Virus record (IMG/VR): IMGVR_UViG_3300044720_000027
Location: 1-50,233 of that record
Source of the DNA: a virus
Length of the DNA stretch: 50,233 bases
Direction: 5' to 3' (one strand)
A program made the translations under genes and the position numbers. A model generated the notes under the pieces. The model did not search any database. It was not told the DNA's origin and saw nothing but the letters and a program-made list of their open reading frames with translations. Below, in pieces: positions 44,692-50,233 of this stretch (positions within the stretch are counted from its first letter, which is position 1; every line of letters starts with the position of its first letter).

Positions 44692-46625
44692 GCGGGCGGC
44701 GGCGGCGGCGCGTTGGGAGCAGCAGGACCGCCGAGCGTCGGCACGCGCAGGTTGAGCGCGGGCTGGGCGGCATCGGGCGGCGGGGCTTCGCGGCCCAGGT
44801 ACTCCGCGGCCTGTTCCTTGCCGACCACGTCGGACAGCGTCGAGGCGTGGTCGAAGTCCTCGGCGGCGATGGCGTCGAGTTCCTGTGCGATGTCGCCGAT
44901 GTCGAACCCGGCGTCGACGAGCCACTGAAGGGCGGTGCGCCGGCTGATGCCGTGGGTGGTCATCAACTGCACCACGCACTCAAGGACGTGCTTCTGGTCC
45001 GAGGGCAGGAACGACCCGAAGGCCACTTCGGCGCGCGGGTTGGCGCCGGCTTCGAGCACGCCGCCGGCCTGGGCGAGACGCTGCGCGAACTTCAACAGCA
45101 GCGGGTACTTCTCGTTGCGCACCAGGCGCATCTTTCGGATGAGTCCGCGCATGGGACCGAACGCCAGCAGCAGCGCGATGCCCGACGGCACGTCGGAGGC
45201 CCGCACGCGCCCGAGCACTTCCTCGTTGACCTGGGAGTTCACCGACAGCCGGTGCAGCAACTTGTCGATGTAGTCCATCAACACGACGAGCCCGCGCGAC
45301 GCGTCGAGCACGTCCATGCGCCCGTTCGGGCCGACGGTGAAGACCTTGCCGGGGCCGACAGACAGCGTCTTGGTGTGGTCGACCTGGCCGCCGGCGAGGG
45401 TGATCAGCGGTGTGCCGGCGATGCGCGATGCGGCGGCGGCGTCGGTGTCGGCGGCCTGGATGTCGTCGACGATCTGGGTGACCGAGTCAAGAATCGACGG
45501 GCCGTAGTGCTCCTTGCGGCTCGGCGTGTTGGGGACGTGGAGCACCGGCACGAAGTCGATGCCGAGGTTGAGGTCTTGGATGGGGCGGCCGTCCTCACCG
45601 AGAGTCCACGTCGCCCGCGAGTCGGCGAAGTCGTCGACCGTGCGCCCGGCATCGTTGAGTGGCCAGGTGCCCTCCGACATGAAGCACGCGACGGTTGACG
45701 GCTGGTCCTCTTCGGCGGCCCACGGTGGGCGCCACTCGGCCACGGGCTTGAGTTCGTAAGTGATGCGGTGCACGAACTGCTTCTTGGTCCCGGCGCGGTC
45801 CATCTCTTCGAACTGCCAGGCGATGTGCACCTTGTCCGGGTACGACTCACGGCTGTTGGGGTCGAGCACCGGGAAGTAGAACCCGGGGTCGAACACGTCG
45901 AGCACGGGGCGGCGCTTCTTGGCTGACCAGCTGATGACGTAGACGGCGTCGCCGAGCCCGACCGCATCGCCCTCTGCTTCGTACATTTTGGCGATGACCT
46001 GCTCGTCCTCGGCCCACTTACGCAGCCAGCGCTGGCGCTCCGACGCCTTGTGGTGCGCGTCGAACGACGCTTCCCACTCGGCCACCTTGCGCTCTGCCTC
46101 GTCCACCCAGCGCGCCGTGCGGATCGTGTCGATGCGCCGTTGCATGGCGGTGATGGCAGCGTCGGGCGCGGGCGGAGCGTTGCCCGCGATGGGCAGCGGG
46201 TCGGCGGGCTGCGGGGCGAGGGGTTGGGGCTCGGGCGGAAGCTCGGGCGTGACGGCGGGGGGGACGGCGGCACCGTCGACGACGATCTGCACGTCCTCGC
46301 CGAGCACGGCGTCGACGACGCGCGAGCTGAGCAGCGCCGCGTCCCCGTACTCGCGGCGGTCCTTGCTTGTCGGCGCGACGGCGAACTGGCCCGACATCCG
46401 CGCCCGTTCGTCGGTGACGGCGGCGTCTACGGAGCCCTGCGGCAGAGCGAGGCGACTGACGTTGAGGAGGTAGGCCAGGCGGGTCTTGTACGCGGCCAGG
46501 CGACGGACGTGGATATCTCCGACCCACGTCGGTGCCATGTGGGGGTTCGACGCTGTCTCCCCGATGGTCGCCTTGTACGAGATCGGAGAAAAACGATCAA
46601 AAACGAACGTGCTCAGGTTCGCCAC
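44688..46625 (-). CDS. Portal protein
   Basis: A 645-residue product that forms the ring through which DNA enters. Recognisable portal features are the mid-protein strand region (DAVYVISWSAKKRRPVLDVF, DPGFYFPVLDPNSRES), the helical QIVDDIQAADTDAAAASRIA, and VNSQVNEEVLGRVRASDVPS. Residues about 115-145 are a Pro-rich insertion, and the C-terminus is also Pro-rich, making it longer than the usual 450-550. It lies 43 bases after the terminase stop. Start GTG 46625, without Shine-Dalgarno. Confidence 0.8.
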   Translation of the reverse strand: MANLSTFVFDRFSPISYKATIGETASNPHMAPTWVGDIHVRRLAAYKTRLAYLLNVSRLALPQGSVDAAVTDERARMSGQFAVAPTSKDRREYGDAALLSSRVVDAVLGEDVQIVVDGAAVPPAVTPELPPEPQPLAPQPADPLPIAGNAPPAPDAAITAMQRRIDTIRTARWVDEAERKVAEWEASFDAHHKASERQRWLRKWAEDEQVIAKMYEAEGDAVGLGDAVYVISWSAKKRRPVLDVFDPGFYFPVLDPNSRESYPDKVHIAWQFEEMDRAGTKKQFVHRITYELKPVAEWRPPWAAEEDQPSTVACFMSEGTWPLNDAGRTVDDFADSRATWTLGEDGRPIQDLNLGIDFVPVLHVPNTPSRKEHYGPSILDSVTQIVDDIQAADTDAAAASRIAGTPLITLAGGQVDHTKTLSVGPGKVFTVGPNGRMDVLDASRGLVVLMDYIDKLLHRLSVNSQVNEEVLGRVRASDVPSGIALLLAFGPMRGLIRKMRLVRNEKYPLLLKFAQRLAQAGGVLEAGANPRAEVAFGSFLPSDQKHVLECVVQLMTTHGISRRTALQWLVDAGFDIGDIAQELDAIAAEDFDHASTLSDVVGKEQAAEYLGREAPPPDAAQPALNLRVPTLGGPAAPNAPPPPPA

Positions 46626-46656
46626 AGCGCGGATGGTGGGGGCGAGTGGGCGTTAC

Positions 46657-46665
46657 GCGGTGGAC
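46657..46665 (-). promoter_or_regulatory. RTCCACC box upstream of portal gene
   Basis: GTCCACCGC with 31 bases to GTG 46625, three bases after the terminase stop codon. No Shine-Dalgarno before the portal start. Probable -35-like element (inference). Confidence 0.5.
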
Positions 46666-46668
46666 GCT

Positions 46669-48126
46669 CTAGCGATCACCGACCAGGCGCGTGTCCTGCC
46701 AGTGAGCGTCGTTGATCATCGGGGGTCGGCCGGAAAAATATGCGAGCAGGAGGGCGTCCGCGGAGTCCGGGCTGCTGCCGGTACGCCGGCGGATCTCATC
46801 CTTGCTCTCGATCTGGATCTTGCCGTTGGTGGTCTCCCACCAGCGCGGCTGGCACAACTCGTCCGCGGTCTGTGCGTCGAGTTCGGTGAGGTCCCAGCGC
46901 TGCTGCGTGGAGTACAGGCGCCCGATCTCCCACCAGATCTCGGCCCTGAGATTCAAAAACCGCGGCTTGCCCTCGCTGTTGAGGGCGTAGGACTGCTCCG
47001 AGACGATGACCGGGATGAACTCGATGTCGGTGCCCGAGAACCGGTTCTGCAGGTCGCCGACGAGCCCGTGGCCGATGCCGATCGCGTCGATCTTCACCGC
47101 TTGGGGACGTGTCTCTCGGATCACCGCGGAGGCGAGGTCGGCAATCTCGAGCGCGTCGCCCGACTTGGACCGCCACACCCGCCCGGGCCGCATCCCGCAG
47201 CGTTCGTAGATGACAGTCGCATCGACACCGCCGCCGACATCGATGCCGAGCTCGACCGGCACGCGCAGTGGGCCGACGCGCGTCGCCGCCTCTTCGCCCT
47301 GGCATCCCTTGACCGCCGACCACGGCACGACGCCGTCCATGCGGTCGGGCGGGAAGACGCCGCGGATCTGGCTGAGGTACTGCGGCGAGTCCAGCCCGTA
47401 GTCGGCGATGAGCTCGTCGACGCGCAATCGGGACAACAGCGGCGCCTTCGCCATGCGATGACCGAGGGGCTCGCCGGTGAAGTGCGGCGTCGCCAGCCCG
47501 TCGATGTGGATGACGTTCCAACCCGTCGTGTCCTGGCAGACCTTGAACCAGCGCGAGCCCTCGAAGTCGGGGTTGCCGATGGCGAGCACGCGGTCGTCGG
47601 TGCCGGTCGTGATCTTGCCGACCGCCTCCCAGAGCTTCTCTGGGATTCCGCCGGCCTCGTCGAGGATGACCAGCACGTAGGCATCATGGATGCCCTGGAA
47701 GCTGTACTCGTCGATGTCGGGGGGCTTGCGGCCGAATCCCTGGATGCGGTCGTTGATCAGCCACTCGGTCTGGTTCATGCGACCGACGAGCCCGCCCTTG
47801 CGGTGCGCCTTGGCGATCTCCTTCCAGAGGATCAGCCGGACCTGGTCCCACGAGGGCGCCGTCGAGACGACCGTCGCCGTGCCGGGCGGGTGACACTCCA
47901 GCCACCACGCGGCGGCGCGCGCGGCAATGAAGCTCTTGCCGGCGGAGTGGCACGAGTGCACGGCTGTGCGCCGGTTGTCGCGCACCGACTGCAGCACCTC
48001 GCGCTGTTTGGACCACAGGTCTTCGTCGAGGCGGTCGCTCACCCAGCCTGTCGGGTCGTCGAGGTACGGGTTGGGCCGCGGGGCGATGAGGTCGGCAAGG
48101 ACCGATGACGCGTCGGTAGCGCTCAC
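46669..48126 (-). CDS. terL: Terminase large subunit
   Basis: A 485-residue packaging motor. Walker A HSCHSAGKS at 57-65, Walker B VLVILDEA at 151-158, and the RNase H-like nuclease domain with GIDVGGG (Asp296), KIDAIGIGHGLVGDL and SPDSADALLLA (C-terminal acidic site). It cuts concatemers and pumps DNA into the portal. No small subunit is recognised in the window; the 81-residue gene just upstream does not look like one. GTG 48126 overlaps the previous stop (GTGA). Confidence 0.9.
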   Translation of the reverse strand: MSATDASSVLADLIAPRPNPYLDDPTGWVSDRLDEDLWSKQREVLQSVRDNRRTAVHSCHSAGKSFIAARAAAWWLECHPPGTATVVSTAPSWDQVRLILWKEIAKAHRKGGLVGRMNQTEWLINDRIQGFGRKPPDIDEYSFQGIHDAYVLVILDEAGGIPEKLWEAVGKITTGTDDRVLAIGNPDFEGSRWFKVCQDTTGWNVIHIDGLATPHFTGEPLGHRMAKAPLLSRLRVDELIADYGLDSPQYLSQIRGVFPPDRMDGVVPWSAVKGCQGEEAATRVGPLRVPVELGIDVGGGVDATVIYERCGMRPGRVWRSKSGDALEIADLASAVIRETRPQAVKIDAIGIGHGLVGDLQNRFSGTDIEFIPVIVSEQSYALNSEGKPRFLNLRAEIWWEIGRLYSTQQRWDLTELDAQTADELCQPRWWETTNGKIQIESKDEIRRRTGSSPDSADALLLAYFSGRPPMINDAHWQDTRLVGDR

Positions 48127-48368
48127 CCGCGCCCCGCGAGCACGAGGCCGATCTCGGCGTAGATCTCCTCAACAGGCTTGCCGAGCGCGAGCGCCAGCTG
48201 ACTGGCGAAGTGCCCGGCGACGCTCGCCAACTCGACCAGCGCGCCGCTGACGCCGTCGGCGGTGACCATCTCCGCCATGAACTCGCACGCCGCGTGCCAC
48301 TCCTCGTTGTCGAGGGCGATGACCAGCCCGAGCGCCCGGCGCGTGCGTTCGATGTCGTGTGCGGCCAT
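48123..48368 (-). CDS. Small helical protein upstream of terminase
   Basis: An 81-residue product from ATG 48368. Fully helical (ERTRRALGLVIALDNEEWHA, GALVELASVAGHFASQLALA) with acidic character. It overlaps terL by GTGA, so it is co-translated. It lacks a visible HTH, so a small terminase role is not supported. A 54-base gap upstream has a GTCCACC box. Confidence 0.55.
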   Translation of the reverse strand: MAAHDIERTRRALGLVIALDNEEWHAACEFMAEMVTADGVSGALVELASVAGHFASQLALALGKPVEEIYAEIGLVLAGRG

Positions 48369-48401
48369 TGCCGGCGGATGTTGGCGTGGACGGGCTAAGT
48401 G

Positions 48402-48410
48402 GCGGTGGAC
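48402..48410 (-). promoter_or_regulatory. RTCCACC box upstream of the terminase pair
   Basis: GTCCACCGC with 33 bases to ATG 48368. A related GTCCACGC lies at 48384-48391. The gap downstream shares AACATCCGCC with the portal gap (CACCATCCGC), close to the start codons of both. Confidence 0.5.
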
Positions 48411-48422
48411 ATCACGGCGCGG

Positions 48423-48812
48423 TCAAACCGCGGTGTCGCCATTAAGAACCCACTCGTCGCTCGCACGCTTGCGCAGGAACCCGGTGGAATACTGCTGTGC
48501 GAGCTTGGCGCCGTTCGGAGCACGCAGCGTGACGCCACCCGCGGCGGCAATGGTGACCTGCCCGGCGCCGACGGCGTAGACCTCGATGATCGTCCCGACC
48601 GGGAACGCAACGGACGCGTTCGTGGGCACGGTGAGCGTGATGGCGGTCGCCTTGTTCAGCTCGACGACGGTGCCGCGGTCTGCGAGGACGAGCGTGTAAT
48701 CCGCGGTGTGGGACCCAGATGGGACGTTGTCCATGCCCCGCTGTGTCTGGTACCGGTAGACGCCGCTCGCGGCGTCGTAGCTGAGTTCGAGGGCGTCACC
48801 GTCGGAAGGCAT
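48423..48812 (-). CDS. Orphan fibre-tip-like beta protein
   Basis: A 129-residue product. After a short helical start, YTLVLADRGTVVELNKATAI, TLTVPTNASVAFPVGTIIEV, YAVGAGQVTIAAAGGVTLRA and LRKRASDEWVLNGD are the repeats of a C-terminal fibre domain common at the ends of phage tail proteins. Here it stands alone, two genes ahead of terminase. It might be a head fibre or a detached receptor-binding module. Confidence 0.6.
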   Translation of the reverse strand: MPSDGDALELSYDAASGVYRYQTQRGMDNVPSGSHTADYTLVLADRGTVVELNKATAITLTVPTNASVAFPVGTIIEVYAVGAGQVTIAAAGGVTLRAPNGAKLAQQYSTGFLRKRASDEWVLNGDTAV

Positions 48813-48843
48813 GGCGTTGAGGATCTGGTATTTGAATCTTCAG

Positions 48844-48852
48844 GCGGTGGAC
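48844..48852 (-). promoter_or_regulatory. RTCCACC box upstream of orphan fibre gene
   Basis: GTCCACCGC with 31 bases to ATG 48812, sixteen bases after the stop of the HNH gene. The following bases include AAGATTCAAATACCAG, the most A/T-rich stretch in the gap; no Shine-Dalgarno. Confidence 0.5.
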
Positions 48853-48868
48853 GGTGCGGGTGGCTCAC

Positions 48869-49711
48869 CTACGGGGCGGGGGTGGAGGTCTTTCCGGGGA
48901 ACTTTTGGGCGGCTTCCACGAGTAGAGCTTCGTACTCCTCGCGGTGGCGTTCAATCAGGCGACGATTGACCCAGCGCTTGCGTTCCCATGTGAGGCTGAT
49001 CTTGTCCGCGACAGATTCCCTTGTCAGCGGTCGACCACGACCCTTCGCGACCATATCGTTCGCGTTGTCAGCAAGAGTGCCGAGGAACAAATGGTCGCCA
49101 CGAACACAAGGCGGGTTGTCGCAGTGATGGCACACGCACATGCCTTCTGGGATCGGCCCAACCTGCAGCATGTACCCCACGCGGTGAGCGAACTCACGCT
49201 TTCCGTTGAATCCGATGTGCCCGTACGACAGGGGATGATGAGCTTCGGTCGACCGCTGTAATGACCCCGTCCACGTCCAACATCCGTCCGACTTGTCGAC
49301 CCGTGCCCAGAACCGATCTTCTACGGAGGCCAACCGGGGGTGTGTTGAGGCTTCGAGCACCGCGTGCTCGGGGTTGACGCATAGGGGCTCACCGCACGAG
49401 CGAGCGATGGTCATGCCCGCTGGCGGTAGTCCGTACTGCACTTGGTAGAGCAGGAAGTCAACCCTGACGTTTTCGTAATAGATCGTGGCCTTAGGTCTCC
49501 CCGCTCGGGACGTGCCGCCGTCCCAGAGCCAGCAGCCGCTAGGTGCGCGATGAACGTGAGCATCGAGCTTGCGGCGACGTTCGGGAGATGACTTTTCCAG
49601 CAGTGGGCGTAGGTCGCGTATGCCTCGCCAGATGGGTTCTTCGTGCGACAGAGCCCTAGCGACCGGCTTCCGAGGACTCCTTCTGCGCTGGGTAGCCGTG
49701 CGACCCGACAC
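48869..49711 (-). CDS. HNH endonuclease with two HNH-like halves
   Basis: A 280-residue product. The C-terminal half (about 135-215) is a full HNH/ICEA-type nuclease: SDGCWTWTGS, FAHRVGYMLQVGPIPEGMCV, CHHCDNPPCVRGDHLFLGTL, NANDMVAKGR. The N-terminal half (about 55-125) repeats the plan in degenerate form: SGCWLWDGG, GLPPAGMTIARSCGEPLCVN, PEHAVLEAST, lacking the paired histidines. So it looks like an internal duplication with one active copy. Near terminase, HNH proteins can assist DNA packaging in some phages. GTG 49711 overlaps the WhiB stop. Confidence 0.8.
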   Translation of the reverse strand: MSGRTATQRRRSPRKPVARALSHEEPIWRGIRDLRPLLEKSSPERRRKLDAHVHRAPSGCWLWDGGTSRAGRPKATIYYENVRVDFLLYQVQYGLPPAGMTIARSCGEPLCVNPEHAVLEASTHPRLASVEDRFWARVDKSDGCWTWTGSLQRSTEAHHPLSYGHIGFNGKREFAHRVGYMLQVGPIPEGMCVCHHCDNPPCVRGDHLFLGTLADNANDMVAKGRGRPLTRESVADKISLTWERKRWVNRRLIERHREEYEALLVEAAQKFPGKTSTPAP

Positions 49712-50100
49712 TACGCGGCGACGAGACCTTGAGACCGCAGACTTTCGAGTCTCAAAAGCTTGATGCGCTCTTTGAGCGCCTTGGGGGTGTGGGGGTTCCG
49801 ACGCTCAACGCCACCAGTCTCCAAGTAGCGGTTTTGGCGAAGCCCCCGACGCTCGCGCTCGCTCATCCCGCCGAAGATTCCTTCCTTGATGAAGTTCGAG
49901 AGCGCGTATTCAAGACACTGAGCCCTCACCGGACACGCCGGCATTCGCGCGCGCGGGTCACCTAGCCCGTTGCAAACACGCTTCCCGGGTTCCTCGTCGT
50001 CGCCGCGGAGCGGAAAGAACTTCCGCACGTCCTGGCCAAGGCACTTCGCCCGATCGCGCCACTCGTCGGCAAACTCGGTGATGGCGATCGTGGCGGGCAT
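49711..50100 (-). CDS. WhiB-family iron-sulfur regulator with cysteine-spacing insertion
   Basis: A 129-residue product. Cys20 (RAKCLG), Cys43 (RVCNG), Cys56 and Cys62 (ACPVRAQC) are the four cluster ligands, and GIFGGMSERERRGL at 74-87 is the WhiB turn and helix. In typical WhiB proteins the second and third cysteines form CxxC; here they are separated by twelve residues (NGLGDPRARMPA). The basic C-terminus (ALKERIKLLRLESLR) may bind DNA. WhiB proteins act with the primary sigma factor, so it may control phage or host promoters. ATG 50100 overlaps the upstream stop. Confidence 0.8.
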   Translation of the reverse strand: MPATIAITEFADEWRDRAKCLGQDVRKFFPLRGDDEEPGKRVCNGLGDPRARMPACPVRAQCLEYALSNFIKEGIFGGMSERERRGLRQNRYLETGGVERRNPHTPKALKERIKLLRLESLRSQGLVAA

Positions 50101-50232
50101 CAGTTCGTCACCGCTGCGAACACCGGGTGCGGCCAGACGTGGTCGCCGCGGTGGCCGTGGAACATCATGCAGCGCCCGAATCCGTTCTCGCCGCCACAGC
50201 GGGGGCGGTTCTCGGAGATGATGCCGGGGTCG
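50100..50232 (-). CDS. Cys/His small protein (partial, 5' end outside window)
   Basis: The last 43 codons of a gene that enters from the right edge. RPRCGGENGFGRCMMFHGHR followed by GDHVWPHP contains CxG...C...HxGxHxW, a pattern of small actinophage zinc-binding proteins. The stop overlaps the WhiB start (TGATG). Confidence 0.55.
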   Translation of the reverse strand, partial: DPGIISENRPRCGGENGFGRCMMFHGHRGDHVWPHPVFAAVTN

Positions 50233-50233
50233 A

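Noticed and set aside
46669-48126. Small terminase subunit immediately upstream of terL
   Set aside because: The 81-residue upstream product has no visible HTH or small terminase motif; another candidate may lie outside the window.

Overview
The window carries a temperate tailed phage with siphovirus-type gene order (or the matching prophage) that infects an actinobacterium. No recognisable host gene is present. The actinobacterial signs are high GC, heavy use of GTG starts, a WhiB-family regulator, a DUF5047-like minor tail protein, and a secreted protein with a C-terminal beta domain common in actinobacterial exoproteins. No mycolyl-arabinogalactan esterase (LysB) is seen, so a host without a mycolate outer layer is somewhat more likely. 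I found no tRNA, rRNA, insertion sequence or CRISPR array. Both ends cut through a gene.

Layout. (1) 2-9794, minus strand, reading away from the immunity region: the early operon. It has an excisionase/Cro-like HTH protein, His/Cys-rich small proteins, a recombination set (PD-(D/E)XK exonuclease, Red-beta/RecT-like annealing protein, RuvC-like nuclease), small membrane proteins and a lipoprotein, an HTH protein, an Rpf-like lipoprotein, an HNH protein, a DNA methyltransferase and about fourteen tiny genes. Almost every junction is an ATGA, GTGA or TGATG overlap. (2) 9795-9899: divergent promoters, both apparently leaderless. (3) 9900-11565, plus strand: repressor, tyrosine integrase, a 47-residue gene overlapping the integrase 3' end, and a zinc-ribbon membrane protein. 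(4) 11570-16521, minus: three small genes, a secreted putative zinc metalloprotease, holin-like and coiled-coil membrane proteins, an M15 peptidase and a GH24 lysozyme. (5) 16579-17517, plus: two appendage-type structural genes. (6) 17521-31944, minus: two paralogous beta-helix tail fibres, baseplate/tail-tip proteins (one ending in a putative HExxE zincin domain) and a 1702-residue tape measure protein with tandem repeats and a lytic transglycosylase domain. (7) 31951-36898: tail chaperones with a G_GGA_AAA frameshift, tail tube, neck and connector proteins. (8) 36895-41466: an island of fibre, lectin and 22-residue-repeat proteins between capsid and neck genes. (9) 41470-48126: capsid, decoration, scaffold, portal and large terminase. 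(10) 48123-50232: a small gene, an orphan fibre-tip protein, a double HNH protein, WhiB and a truncated Cys/His gene.

The most unusual signal is regulatory. Eight late genes that follow long (roughly 40-60 base) gaps carry the box RTCCACC 30-33 bases before their start codon, and most lack a Shine-Dalgarno sequence. The two sigma-70-like leaderless promoters of the immunity region have their -35 hexamers at the same distance (30-31 bases). I infer a family of leaderless late promoters with a non-standard -35 element. A second candidate is a two-hairpin RNA ending in an intrinsic terminator, antisense to the start of the early operon (about 9338-9405).
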